A stretch of DNA of 22,486 nucleotides, taken from Syntrophaceae bacterium UBA5619 (GTDB lineage: Bacteria > Desulfobacterota > Syntrophia > Syntrophales > UBA5619). Shown here piece after piece: positions 6,442 through 14,562 of this stretch; position 1 is the stretch's first letter; each line of letters opens with the position of its first letter. Where the stretch lies: NCBI GenBank assembly GCA_002424545.1, contig DIKL01000020.1, positions 26,195 through 48,680 of the forward strand. Direction: 5' to 3'. The notes under the pieces are model-generated. The model was not told the DNA's origin and ran no database searches. It saw only the letters and a list, made by a program, of their open reading frames with translations. Made by a program: the position numbers and the translations under genes.

Positions 6442-8793
6442 ATGGGGATCATGAATCTACTGAAACGGATCCAACTTGTCGCCTCCGGCACTCCACGGAG
6501 AAAGGACGGCCCTTTAAGCGGATGGCAGGTCGTCCTGTTGGCAGGTTTGCTGATTTTCCTTTCCGTGCTTTTCAGCGTCTTGCTGACCCGCCAAAGCCAT
6601 TTCAGCGCCCCAGCGTATCAACCCGGCGACATCGCCCGTGCGGACATCGTCGTTCCGATGGATGCCCTCATTGAGGATGAAGCCGCCACCCAGGCCCGTC
6701 GAACGGAGGTGAAAGCCAAGGCTCTGCCGGTGTATCGATTCAACCCCTCTTTGCAGGATGACCAGGCGGCCAGGCTGAACGCGGCATTTGTCCGATCCCG
6801 GATCCTTTTGGGGCTGGACCCGGCGGGAAAGGAATCCTCCGGAAAGAAACGTCGCCGTCTGTTTCGAACCCTGCCGACTGCAGTGAAGGCGGACCTCCGT
6901 TCGATCATGCAGGATCTCGGCATAAAACCGCCGGCGGATGATCTGCTTTCTTTTCTGGTGAGGGAGGATTTTAAGCGGAGCCTGGAGGATCAGATCACCC
7001 TGTTGCTGAAGGATGTCTTTTCTACGCAGCTCATTCCCGACGACACCCGCTTCACCAAGGGGAAAGAATACGTTCACAAGGTCGACATCGTTACGAGCAA
7101 GCTGGAAACCGTCCCCATCAGCCTTCTTTCGACCATTTCTCAGGTCCGCAGCAAAGTCAACCAGCGGATCAACCAGGATTCACGGATTGCCGTCGCCAGC
7201 CGCCCGCATATTCGCGGAATCCTGGAGAGTCTGATCGTTCCCAATCTGGCGTTTGACGAATCGATGACGGAGACCAGACAGCAGGAAGATGTGAAGAATG
7301 TCGATCATGTCCTTCGCAAGCTCAAGAAAGGGAAGGTTGTTCTCCGTCAGGGCGACGAGGTCGAAGCGGACCATCTGCTTCAGATGGACGCCATTCGCAA
7401 GCTCTCTCCCGCCGGTTTCTCAGTGAAGCAAACCGGCGGGATGGCTTTTCTGATCGGCATCCTCCTGGCGGTCTTTGCCTATTTCATTCGCTTCATCACG
7501 CTGAACCAATGGAGCTATTTCAGGCTGACGGTTTTTTTGATTCTTACGCTGACGGTAAACCTCCTGCTGCTGAAAGCCTCATGGTTTGTCTGCGAATCCG
7601 TCAGCCAAAGTTTCCAGGCCTCGCCGTTCAACGATAAAGCCTTTTACTTTTACCTGTTGCCCTTCGCGTACGGTTCCATGTTGGTCACCCTTCTGGCGGG
7701 TAGGAGATGCGCGCAGATTTTTATCCTCTTCTTCTGTGTTCTGGCCGTGCAGGCCACCGGAACGGACGCTTACGGCTTTTTCTACATCCTCCTGATCAAC
7801 CTGGCCGGAATCATCTTCATGCGAAAGTCCACGCAGCGAATCGGGATCATCGGGGCCGGATGTAAAATCGGATTATCCGCGGCGGTATTGTTTTTGATTC
7901 TCCGAACGATCGAACCGGCGCCGCCCGATCTGACGAGCGGCGGTTTCGGGGCCGCGCTGGCATTCCTGTCGGGGCTTCTCAACGCCATTTTTCTTGTGTT
8001 CACGCTTCCGCTGTTCGAACGCATTTTCATGGTGACGACAGAGATGCGGCTTGAGGAACTGGGCAACCTGAACATCAAGCTGATTCGGGAGTTGATCTTG
8101 AGGGCTCCGGGAACCTACAATCACAGTATCGCCGTCGGCACCCTCTGTGAGGGGGCGGCCAAGGCCATCGGCGTAAACCCGCTTTTCTTGAGAATTGCCG
8201 CTTTGTACCACGATATCGGCAAGACGGTTCAACCCGAATACTTCGTCGAAAACCAGAAGGAGGGCAACCCCCATGAAGGGATCCGTCTCCGGGAGAGTGT
8301 CCAAATTTTACGGAACCACGTCATTTGCGGCATCTCCCTTGCGAAGGAGGCGCATCTTCCTTCCGCGATCGTCGAGCTGATTCCCCAGCATCATGGAACC
8401 AAATTGATGCGATTCTTTTACGAGAAGGCCAAGCAGGAGGCAGCGGCGTCCGGAGCTGAAGTTCCTGAAGAGCAATTCCGTTATGCCGGCCCCAAACCGC
8501 AAACGAAAGCCGCGGCCATCCTGATGCTGGCCGACGGCATCGAAGCCGCCGCGCGGACACTCAACGACCATTCCGAGGAAAAATTGCGCGAACTGATTCG
8601 AAAGATCATCACGGATACGACGCAAGAGGGACAATTTTCGGAATGCGACATCACGCTAGCGGAATTGAATCGGATTGCCGAAAGTTTTTTGGAAACTCTT
8701 TCCAGTTACTACCACGGTCGCATCGCATACCCCGGATGCGACTTCAACCAGGCCCCCGGCGACGTTGAAAATGCAACGCCTTCCCGCCCGTAA
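6442..8793 (+). CDS. pgpH: 7TM-HD cyclic-di-AMP phosphodiesterase (PgpH family)
   Basis: Large inner-membrane protein of 783 residues. Domain order: a first membrane segment (about 27-48), a long extracytoplasmic 7TMR-HDED-type region (about 60-320, including KALPVYRFNP and KGKVVLRQGDEVEADHL), a seven-helix membrane block (about 330-525), then a cytosolic HD domain (about 545-745). HD motifs are NHSIAVG (H561), LYHDIGK (H590, D591), PQHHGT and LMLADGIEAAARTL. PgpH proteins cleave c-di-AMP to pApA and so control potassium and osmolyte balance. In many bacteria the gene lies with phoH and ybeY; here it sits alone behind a thioesterase. The start is uncertain: ATG at 6442 and ATG at 6451 (preceded by GGGG) are both poorly served by a ribosome binding site and differ by three residues. 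Confidence 0.93.
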   Translation: MGIMNLLKRIQLVASGTPRRKDGPLSGWQVVLLAGLLIFLSVLFSVLLTRQSHFSAPAYQPGDIARADIVVPMDALIEDEAATQARRTEVKAKALPVYRFNPSLQDDQAARLNAAFVRSRILLGLDPAGKESSGKKRRRLFRTLPTAVKADLRSIMQDLGIKPPADDLLSFLVREDFKRSLEDQITLLLKDVFSTQLIPDDTRFTKGKEYVHKVDIVTSKLETVPISLLSTISQVRSKVNQRINQDSRIAVASRPHIRGILESLIVPNLAFDESMTETRQQEDVKNVDHVLRKLKKGKVVLRQGDEVEADHLLQMDAIRKLSPAGFSVKQTGGMAFLIGILLAVFAYFIRFITLNQWSYFRLTVFLILTLTVNLLLLKASWFVCESVSQSFQASPFNDKAFYFYLLPFAYGSMLVTLLAGRRCAQIFILFFCVLAVQATGTDAYGFFYILLINLAGIIFMRKSTQRIGIIGAGCKIGLSAAVLFLILRTIEPAPPDLTSGGFGAALAFLSGLLNAIFLVFTLPLFERIFMVTTEMRLEELGNLNIKLIRELILRAPGTYNHSIAVGTLCEGAAKAIGVNPLFLRIAALYHDIGKTVQPEYFVENQKEGNPHEGIRLRESVQILRNHVICGISLAKEAHLPSAIVELIPQHHGTKLMRFFYEKAKQEAAASGAEVPEEQFRYAGPKPQTKAAAILMLADGIEAAARTLNDHSEEKLRELIRKIITDTTQEGQFSECDITLAELNRIAESFLETLSSYYHGRIAYPGCDFNQAPGDVENATPSRP

Positions 8794-8811
8794 GTCCCGA
8801 CGCCGAAATCT

Positions 8812-10164
8812 TCAACCGACGCGCTTGCGGTTCTTAATTCTATCGTAAAGTCGCAGACCGATGCCGATCAAGCTCCTTTCCCTCGGTTCGTAATGCGTTT
8901 CCGCCGTTTCCACTTCATTGCCCAGTTCCACATGGACGGACGACGATTTCTGCAACCCCATAATCTGCGTCGGGAAAACACTGCGGTGGCCCGTCATTAA
9001 GAAACTGACGACGCAGGCAACGGCGGCATAAGGGGCAATCTCCAGACCAAAGAGTTCCATGGCCAGGATGCTGGCGGCGATCGGGGTATTGGCGGCGCCC
9101 GCCAACACGCTGACCATGCCGATGGCGGCAAAGGTTCCGCGATTCAATTCCCAAAAATCGCCGAAGACGCTTCCGGCGACGGCGCCCATGAAAAGTATGG
9201 GGGTAATGATCCCCCCGCTGCCTCCGGAACCGAAGGTGATCCCGGTGAAGATGGCCTTCATGAGAAATGCATGGGGGACGATTTTGGCTCCGCTGATCGC
9301 AATCTTGATCGTTTCGAGTCCCAGCCCCAGATAGTTCGTTGATGTCAGAAACGTCAATCCCGCAAGAAGGGCGCCGCCTGCCAGTGACTTCAGCGGTGCC
9401 CAAAGGTTGATCCGGCCCGCCAATTTATCGATGCCTTTGAGAATCTCGATCAGGACGGCCGCGCAAACTCCAAAAAAAATGCCCGCGAGGACAACCTTCA
9501 AAAAGAACGCCTCTGAAAAAGCCGGGATAAAATCCTGGTGATACTGAAAATAGTTGATTCCGAAATAGGAGGATATTTGATAACCGATCATGCCCGATAT
9601 GAAAGAGGGCAGCAGCACTTCATAGAGAATGCTCCCGATGAAGAGAACCTCCACCCCGAAAATGGCGCCGGCAATCGGCGCCCCCAGGACGGAGGCAAAG
9701 CCGGCGCTGATCCCGCAGATGACCAGTTTTTTCCGATCATTGGCATCGAATTTCAAGATATCCGCAAATAGAGATGACAGCGCCCCTCCAATCTGCGCGC
9801 ATGGGCCAACCTGTCCGACGGATCCCCCCGTTGCGGTGGTGACGATCGTGGCGAATAGTTTGACCGGCGCGACGATGGCCGACATTTTTCCCGAGTGCTT
9901 GTGAACGGCTTCGATCACCTTTTCCGTTCCATATCCTTTTGCATCGGGAGAAAAATATTTGACGGCAATGGCGCTGATAAACAGACCCGCGGGCAACAAT
10001 AGAAAGAAATGCGGGGAAACCTGAATGCGGGAAATGCTGAAGTCCAAAATTTTCAGAAAGACCGTCGTGGATAAACCGACGGCTATTCCGATCCCGGTTG
10101 CCAGAATGACCCATTTTAAGACACTGATAAAGAGAACCGACTCTTCGAGCAGACTTTTATTCAT
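8812..10164 (-). CDS. ClC-family chloride channel, likely uncoupled (channel-type)
   Basis: Polytopic inner-membrane protein of 450 residues without C-terminal CBS domains. ClC signatures are GGSVGQVGPCAQIGG (around 113-127), GAPIAGAIFGVEVLF (161-175), FGSGGSGGIITPILFMGA and TGHRSVFPTQI. Bacterial H+/Cl- exchangers have the gating glutamate in GREGP (E148 in E. coli ClcA) and an internal proton glutamate (E203). Here these positions read Val119 and Val173, and the Tyr445 position appears to be Phe. Vertebrate ClC channels also have Val at the second position, and ClC-K has Val at the first, so a passive anion channel is the best inference. The ATG at 10164 has no strong ribosome binding site. 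The gene has its own promoter about 115 bp upstream, just past the pal stop, and converges on pgpH with an 18-bp gap. Confidence 0.92.
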   Translation of the reverse strand: MNKSLLEESVLFISVLKWVILATGIGIAVGLSTTVFLKILDFSISRIQVSPHFFLLLPAGLFISAIAVKYFSPDAKGYGTEKVIEAVHKHSGKMSAIVAPVKLFATIVTTATGGSVGQVGPCAQIGGALSSLFADILKFDANDRKKLVICGISAGFASVLGAPIAGAIFGVEVLFIGSILYEVLLPSFISGMIGYQISSYFGINYFQYHQDFIPAFSEAFFLKVVLAGIFFGVCAAVLIEILKGIDKLAGRINLWAPLKSLAGGALLAGLTFLTSTNYLGLGLETIKIAISGAKIVPHAFLMKAIFTGITFGSGGSGGIITPILFMGAVAGSVFGDFWELNRGTFAAIGMVSVLAGAANTPIAASILAMELFGLEIAPYAAVACVVSFLMTGHRSVFPTQIMGLQKSSSVHVELGNEVETAETHYEPRERSLIGIGLRLYDRIKNRKRVG

Positions 10165-10278
10165 CGAATCTGTTGTTCCAACCCCTGTCCATTTTCCTGC
10201 AATCGGCCATCATGGAATAGCGCATTGTCCGGATACGCCATGTTCGAAGCGATTTTTCTCATACACCTTTTTGGGATG

Positions 10279-10306
10279 ATTATATACATGAAGAGTTATT
10301 CAGCAA
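10279..10306 (-). promoter_or_regulatory. Sigma70-type promoter of the ClC gene
   Basis: In minus-strand reading, TTGCTG (10306-10301) and a perfect TATAAT (10284-10279) are 16 bp apart. Transcription would start near 10272, giving a leader of about 108 nt before the ClC start. It sits immediately after the pal stop codon, so the ClC gene need not depend on read-through from the osmolyte operon. Confidence 0.6.
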
Positions 10307-10972
10307 TCAGGGCTGCTTCACCGGTTGGGATACGACAAAGTGGACCCTTCGGTTCTTGGCCAGGGCCGTCTCGTCATGCCCGGGATCCAGAGGCCTCTCC
10401 TTGCCATAGCTGATTGTCTTGATACGCACCTGCGTGATGCCCAAGTCAATCAAGAATTTTGCCGTTTCATCGGCACGCCTCTGGCCGAGCGCCAGGTTGT
10501 ATTCCGTGGTACCTCGCTCATCGCAGTGACCTTCGATTACAAGCGTGTAATTTGTATGCTTCAGGTAGGCTTGGGCGGCTGCCTTCAGGACTGCCTGGTT
10601 TTCCGGATGAAGCTTGTATTCGTTGAAATCGAAATGAATGTCGGGAATCCGGAGTTCTTTCAGAATCGCCGCTTCGTTCTCCACGGCCTCCCTGTCGGCG
10701 CCTTCGGAAGCTTTTCCCGCATTCCGCTCATCTGTGAGCGTTTGTTTTCTTATCCCCTGATCGTCGAGCGTTTGCTCGCGCAACGCGCTCTTCATGGTCT
10801 CCTTGTCGTCCGTTAAGGCCGGCGTCGGAGCCTGCACCGTGGGTTTCTGTCCCCCGTGGATCCATGCTTCACTCTTCGTGGGGCCTTTTTTAGCGCAACC
10901 TGCAAACAATGCAAAAGACAGAAACAAAAACAAAGTGATTAATCCTATCCGCAGCATTCTCTTTTTTCTCAT
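10307..10972 (-). CDS. Peptidoglycan-associated OmpA-family lipoprotein (Pal-like)
   Basis: Outer-membrane lipoprotein of 221 residues. The N-terminus is a basic, hydrophobic signal with lipobox LFAGC, the lipidated cysteine being residue 26. A charged linker (about 30-110) contains a duplicated decapeptide. The C-terminal OmpA/Pal domain (about 112-221) shows IHFDFNEYKL, IEGHCDERGTTEYNLALGQRRA and SYGKERPLDPGHDE, the usual meso-diaminopimelate-binding surface. The ATG at 10972 was chosen because GGAGGG lies 6 bp upstream; an earlier in-frame start would add 12 residues before the signal peptide. Pal normally sits with tolB and ybgF; neither is here. Instead it follows the osmolyte gene gpgS by 96 bp on the same strand. 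An extra Pal paralogue is therefore as likely as the housekeeping copy. Confidence 0.9.
   Translation of the reverse strand: MRKKRMLRIGLITLFLFLSFALFAGCAKKGPTKSEAWIHGGQKPTVQAPTPALTDDKETMKSALREQTLDDQGIRKQTLTDERNAGKASEGADREAVENEAAILKELRIPDIHFDFNEYKLHPENQAVLKAAAQAYLKHTNYTLVIEGHCDERGTTEYNLALGQRRADETAKFLIDLGITQVRIKTISYGKERPLDPGHDETALAKNRRVHFVVSQPVKQP
10721..10780 (-). repeat. Tandem 30-bp duplication encoding two decapeptides in the Pal-like linker
   Basis: In the linker the protein reads REQTLDDQGI then RKQTLTDERN, two adjacent 10-residue units sharing R-x-QTL-x-D. At DNA level GAGCGTTTG recurs exactly 30 bp apart (10736 and 10766 on the plus strand). It looks like an old in-frame tandem duplication in a flexible spacer. 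Confidence 0.55.
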
Positions 10973-11068
10973 CTTCTTCCCTCCAATGCTTGGCTTGTTG
11001 GCATCCATCCATGAGCGGTTTTCGAAAAATTTTTCATTCTGTCCTGTAGTTTTTATGCCGCCTTTGAT

Positions 11069-12277
11069 CTATCGGTTATCCTTCTCCACGGCCTCCTTCA
11101 GTCTTTCCGAAAAATCCTGAATGGCCGCCTCAACTCGGACCCAGGCCGCCATCATGGGAATACCGACCGGATCGCCGACGAATTCGTCAATGGCCAACTT
11201 CATGGCGCCGACGAATGCATCCACCGCCTCGATCTCCTCATGCCGGTCGTAGTTCAGACCGTTGAGCAGGGCCAGTGCGTGGAACTTCTCGATGGCGATT
11301 CGGGACTCCTGGATATAGGTCATCAGAAGGGTCCGGAAAAAGGCTTCACTCATCACCAGACCATCCTGGCTCAGAACCCTGAACAGCGCCTTTCCGATCT
11401 CGGTTGCCATGCGGATCAGCCCTTCGGTGGGCTTGCCTTTTCGCAGGATCTGGTGCTTGTGCTCGTAGGTGTCGATGATCTCCACCTGGCAGATCCGGTT
11501 GGCCGAGGTCTTCTGATAGACCTCGCTGAGCAGCGAGACCTCCAGCCCCCATGTCGGCGAGATACGGATGCCCCGGGCGAGGCTGATATCGAATGCAAAC
11601 TCACCCGAAAGGGCATACCGGAAATTGTCGAGGTATTCGATGAATGCGTTGTACCCCAGGATCCGTTTCAGGGTGCGGATCAGGGGGGTATAATAAAGCC
11701 TCGTCACACGGCCATAGAGCCTGTCGGTAACCCTGGCGTAGTATCCCTTGCTGAATTCGAAGCTGAGAGCCGGGTGGACAACCGGATAGATCAGCCGAGC
11801 CAAAATTTCCCGCTTGTAGTTGACGATGTCGCAGTCGTGCAGGGCAATGGCATAGACATCTTGATCCGAAAGGATATATCCGAGGGACATCCAGACGGAG
11901 CGGCCTTTTCCGGGATTGTCCAAATTGAAATCCGCGTTCTTCAGCTCTTTCTGGAGCGCCTGCATGCGAGACCCGTCATGCCAAACCACCCGTACGTCCA
12001 CGGGCAGAACAGACATGATTTTCCGAATTTTGTTGAACTGCCGCTCATCCGCCCGATCCAGGGACAGAACGATCCTGCCGAGATAATCCACCCCTTTGAG
12101 CTCCTCGATGATCTTCGGCATGGCCGCGCCATCGAATTCCGTCACCAGCGCGGGTAAGAGGAGCACTATTTTCCGTTTCCGCGCGATCGTTTTGAGTTCC
12201 GTTTCGATCTGTTCAACCGGCCTGTCCCGCAACTTCTGAAGGGTCGTAATGATCCCGTTCTGGCAGAAATCGGCCAT
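11069..12277 (-). CDS. Glucosyl-3-phosphoglycerate synthase-like glycosyltransferase (GT81 type)
   Basis: Cytosolic GT-A glycosyltransferase of 402 residues. The visible pattern is KIVLLLPAL, NPGKGRSVW (about 121-129), the metal-binding D148-C-D150 in ALHDCDIVNY, FSKGYYARV, LYGRVTRLYYTPL, ALSGEFAFD and WGLEVSLLSEVYQ. This order matches GpgS enzymes, which transfer glucose from an NDP-glucose to 3-phosphoglycerate, giving glucosyl-3-phosphoglycerate. The start is either ATG 12283 (overlapping the upstream stop as TGATG) or ATG 12277; the latter has GGAG 8 bp ahead and is chosen. It is the third gene of a tight unit behind a matching phosphatase and a second glycosyltransferase, which supports an osmolyte role. 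Sugar donor specificity (glucose or mannose) cannot be read from the sequence. Confidence 0.8.
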   Translation of the reverse strand: MADFCQNGIITTLQKLRDRPVEQIETELKTIARKRKIVLLLPALVTEFDGAAMPKIIEELKGVDYLGRIVLSLDRADERQFNKIRKIMSVLPVDVRVVWHDGSRMQALQKELKNADFNLDNPGKGRSVWMSLGYILSDQDVYAIALHDCDIVNYKREILARLIYPVVHPALSFEFSKGYYARVTDRLYGRVTRLYYTPLIRTLKRILGYNAFIEYLDNFRYALSGEFAFDISLARGIRISPTWGLEVSLLSEVYQKTSANRICQVEIIDTYEHKHQILRKGKPTEGLIRMATEIGKALFRVLSQDGLVMSEAFFRTLLMTYIQESRIAIEKFHALALLNGLNYDRHEEIEAVDAFVGAMKLAIDEFVGDPVGIPMMAAWVRVEAAIQDFSERLKEAVEKDNR

Positions 12278-12282
12278 TTTCA

Positions 12283-13536
12283 TCACTCCTTTCCTACCCA
12301 AAGCCCGATCAGGTAGTCTTTCATCGTTTCGAATACCAGCGCGTTTTGTTCGAAATGAGCCTCCGCTTCCTCCGGGGTCTTGTCGCGCAGTTCATTGATC
12401 AGGGAGCCGACTCGCCCGCAGTAGAGCGGGGTCAAGGTATCGAGAACCTTGAAGCGCTGCCGTGGCGTTCTGTGGAAGGCGTTCGCATATCGGTAGACGA
12501 TCCGGACCCAGCTTTCGATGGGCATGAGAAAGGATTCGTTTTTGTCGGTCCGCGCCAGTTCCCGGATGATTTCCAGGTCGCGTTCCTCGATGATGTTCGC
12601 CCACATGCCGCCGAAATTGTTAAAACCGACCTTGAAATACTCGATGAGATTGGCCTGATTGATATCGAACTCCTCTGCCTTTTGTCCGGTGAACTCTCCG
12701 AGAGTGGGAATGTCCGCCGATCCTCTGATCTTCATCCAGTGGTCGTGGTACTGGTCCATCAACTGGAATGTCGTTCCCACCACTTGACGAAGCATCGGTC
12801 CCAGATCGGTCGAGGGGTCCTTGTGGTCATGGAGCTTCGCGCCCAGCCTGGCCTGGCAGATCCGGAATCCTCCGACAATGGCCGACGTCGTCATCCAGAT
12901 GTCGATCCCGAATTTGGCGATGTCCGTCGCCCATACATCCTGGCTGAGATAGTGTTTGACCAGGGCTGGGGAGATGCCGAAGTCCCCCCCGATCGGCTGC
13001 CGGATCCGCCGGCCGTAGAGCGCCCGTGTCAGGTTGTAGGCGATGGTGTTCGTGATGGTTCCGTCAAGTTTGTAACGGTTGTAATAAGGCGCCACATAGT
13101 CGTAGCCTTGAAAGACAGGTTCCAGAAAGTTTCGGAGCCATTCCGGCGTGATCGAAAGCAGGTCGGAATCGAAGACGGCGACGGCCCTGGCCTTGAGGAA
13201 GACGGCGACTTCGAAGACCGCCCGCAATCCCGACCCTTTGCCGGGAAGGCCCCGGTAGATGGTGACGATGCTTTCGATATTGTAGGACTTGGGATCGACG
13301 GTGCGGGCAAGGTCTCGGGTATCATCGGTCGATCCGCCGTCCGAAACCATGATGACCGCCCGCAAGTGGGGGTAGTACAGCTCGATCCCCTTAACGACCG
13401 TTTTGATGACGTGGACGATGGACACTCCGCTGAAATAAGCGGGAATGCCAACCACGATATCCGCATATCCGAGCTGCTCGATCTTCGTCGTGACGTGCGG
13501 ACGCAAGGCCGTTGAAAACCGGGTCACTTTTGTCAT
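12283..13536 (-). CDS. Mannosylglycerate synthase-like glycosyltransferase (GT78/GT2 type)
   Basis: Cytosolic GT-A enzyme of 417 residues. Features in order: VVGIPAYFSG, SDGGSTDDT (about 65-73), GLPGKGSGLRAVFEVA (97-111), the metal-binding D123-S-D125 in AVFDSDLLSITPEW, QPIGGDFGIS (180-189), KFGIDIWMTT and KLHDHKD. The series GKGxG, DxD, QPxGG, GID and a late histidine is the layout of Rhodothermus marinus mannosylglycerate synthase, which joins GDP-mannose to D-glycerate. A related activity (MggS) in Petrotoga uses glucosylglycerate to make mannosylglucosylglycerate. GGAGG lies 4 bp upstream of the ATG, which overlaps the phosphatase stop as ATGA, implying translational coupling. The C-terminal 150 residues (helical, VRIVYRYANAFHRTPRQRF) also resemble the Rhodothermus enzyme. 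The specific acceptor is inferred from neighbours only. Confidence 0.75.
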   Translation of the reverse strand: MTKVTRFSTALRPHVTTKIEQLGYADIVVGIPAYFSGVSIVHVIKTVVKGIELYYPHLRAVIMVSDGGSTDDTRDLARTVDPKSYNIESIVTIYRGLPGKGSGLRAVFEVAVFLKARAVAVFDSDLLSITPEWLRNFLEPVFQGYDYVAPYYNRYKLDGTITNTIAYNLTRALYGRRIRQPIGGDFGISPALVKHYLSQDVWATDIAKFGIDIWMTTSAIVGGFRICQARLGAKLHDHKDPSTDLGPMLRQVVGTTFQLMDQYHDHWMKIRGSADIPTLGEFTGQKAEEFDINQANLIEYFKVGFNNFGGMWANIIEERDLEIIRELARTDKNESFLMPIESWVRIVYRYANAFHRTPRQRFKVLDTLTPLYCGRVGSLINELRDKTPEEAEAHFEQNALVFETMKDYLIGLWVGKE

Positions 13537-14378
13537 AAATCCTCCCGTTGGTGATCCTGCTCCCATGGTGTCCCGCTTTGTTCGTTCAGAAGTTTCTGCA
13601 CGACATCGTTCCACCCCTTCGCACCGGTTTTGTTTGCCAGGATCATTCCCGGCAGTCGGACATCCAGATGGCCTTTTCCCGGACGGGGGATCAGGACCGG
13701 GACGTCTACCTGCGCCAACATGGCCAGATCGTTTTCGCTGTCGCCCAGGCCGATGGTGGTCAACGCCGTGCCGGAGTTTCGCCGGAAAATATCACGAACC
13801 ATTCGGACGGCCTTTCCCTTATCCTGCTTATTGCCCATTAAATGATGAAAACGACCACCCCGGGTCACGGCAAAACCCTCCGCCTCCGCCATGCCGCTCA
13901 ATGGACCGATTTCATCCGGCCGCAACAGGATGAAGGGCTCCGTGAACTCGCGTTCCTTGGCCAAAGCCGCCCGGTCGATCGGCAGTCCGGTCCGTTCGGC
14001 GATTTCGGCCGGGGCCATGTCGCCGAAGCCCCGGAGATGAAATCGCCCGCTGGCCTTTCCCAGAAATTCACGCACGCGGGAATAACCCGTTCCCAGGGCG
14101 ACAAGGGCGTAGCCATCCCGTTGCTGACCATCCCCGATCGACAGTCTTCGATATCCGGAGGGGAAAAAAACGCCGCCCCCGTTTTCGACGATAAAAGGTT
14201 CCCACACCCCCATCTCCAACTGCAGGGATTCAACCTCCCGGCGGGTCTTGCTCGTGGTCATGATCAGTGGGATGCCGGACGATTTGATCCTTGCCAGAGC
14301 CGGCATCGCTTCTGTAAAGGAATAGTCCGCATGGTTCAGCAGGCTGCCGTCGAGGTCGGTAAAAATGATGACTTGCAC
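13533..14378 (-). CDS. Mannosyl-/glucosyl-3-phosphoglycerate phosphatase family HAD hydrolase
   Basis: Cytosolic HAD-superfamily IIB phosphatase of 281 residues. Motif I is FTDLDGSLL with nucleophile D8 and acid/base D10, motif II is TTSKTRREV, motif III lysine is in NKQDKGKAVR, and motif IV is GLGDSENDLAML. RGGRFHHLMG is typical of the MPGP subfamily, which dephosphorylates mannosyl-3-phosphoglycerate or glucosyl-3-phosphoglycerate to the free glycerate osmolyte. The start is GTG at 14378 with GGAG 7 bp upstream. It is the first gene of the leftward unit and overlaps the next gene by ATGA. Paired with a GT81-type synthase two genes on, it would complete glucosylglycerate synthesis. It diverges from marR across an AT-rich promoter region. 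Confidence 0.88.
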   Translation of the reverse strand: MQVIIFTDLDGSLLNHADYSFTEAMPALARIKSSGIPLIMTTSKTRREVESLQLEMGVWEPFIVENGGGVFFPSGYRRLSIGDGQQRDGYALVALGTGYSRVREFLGKASGRFHLRGFGDMAPAEIAERTGLPIDRAALAKEREFTEPFILLRPDEIGPLSGMAEAEGFAVTRGGRFHHLMGNKQDKGKAVRMVRDIFRRNSGTALTTIGLGDSENDLAMLAQVDVPVLIPRPGKGHLDVRLPGMILANKTGAKGWNDVVQKLLNEQSGTPWEQDHQREDL

Positions 14379-14485
14379 CAGGATACTCCATTCAGCTTGT
14401 CGATGTCTCGACTGGTGACGATCTTACCAGTCTAGGGTTTACATTGTATTTGAGTTCGGTTTGTTATGCCACCCATAATTTTTAA

Positions 14486-14514
14486 CATATAGCTTCTAAA
14501 TCATTTGTATTCAA
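14486..14514 (-). promoter_or_regulatory. Possible promoter of the leftward osmolyte operon
   Basis: In minus-strand reading, TTGAAT (14514-14509) and TATATG (14491-14486) are 17 bp apart. The -35 box lies inside a small palindrome, so a bound regulator would block it. Both boxes are imperfect and the region is very AT-rich, so chance matches are likely. Confidence 0.35.
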
Positions 14515-14534
14515 ATCATATTATCATAAATAAT
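14503..14534. promoter_or_regulatory. Paired AT-rich palindromes, candidate MarR operator
   Basis: ATTTG-TATT-CAAAT (14503-14516) and ATTAT-CATAA-ATAAT (14520-14534) lie side by side between the divergent marR and phosphatase genes, flanked by GCTTC (14492-14496) and GAAGC (14537-14541). MarR-type regulators bind AT-rich palindromes of about this size and usually control their own divergent promoter. By hand count 14431-14580 has 36 G+C in 150 bases (24 %), so some inverted symmetry is expected by chance. Confidence 0.4.
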
Positions 14535-14562
14535 TTGAAGCATAATAAAAAATATGTAATAA
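14535..14562 (+). promoter_or_regulatory. Possible promoter of marR and the trehalose operon
   Basis: TTGAAG (14535-14540) and TAATAA (14557-14562) are 16 bp apart. Transcription would begin near 14569, about 27 nt before the marR start and just ahead of its AGGAG site. The boxes adjoin the candidate operator. Confidence is limited by the low sequence complexity. Confidence 0.35.

Noticed and set aside
11024..11035. GAAAAATTTTTC palindrome upstream of the Pal-like gene
   Set aside because: A 12-bp A/T run palindrome is easily produced by chance and no promoter boxes lie at a suitable distance.
12346..13515. Long open frame (389 codons) on the plus strand
   Set aside because: It is antisense to the mannosylglycerate-synthase-like gene, has an Asp/Val/Arg-biased composition typical of the reverse strand of GC-rich coding DNA, and shows no family motif.
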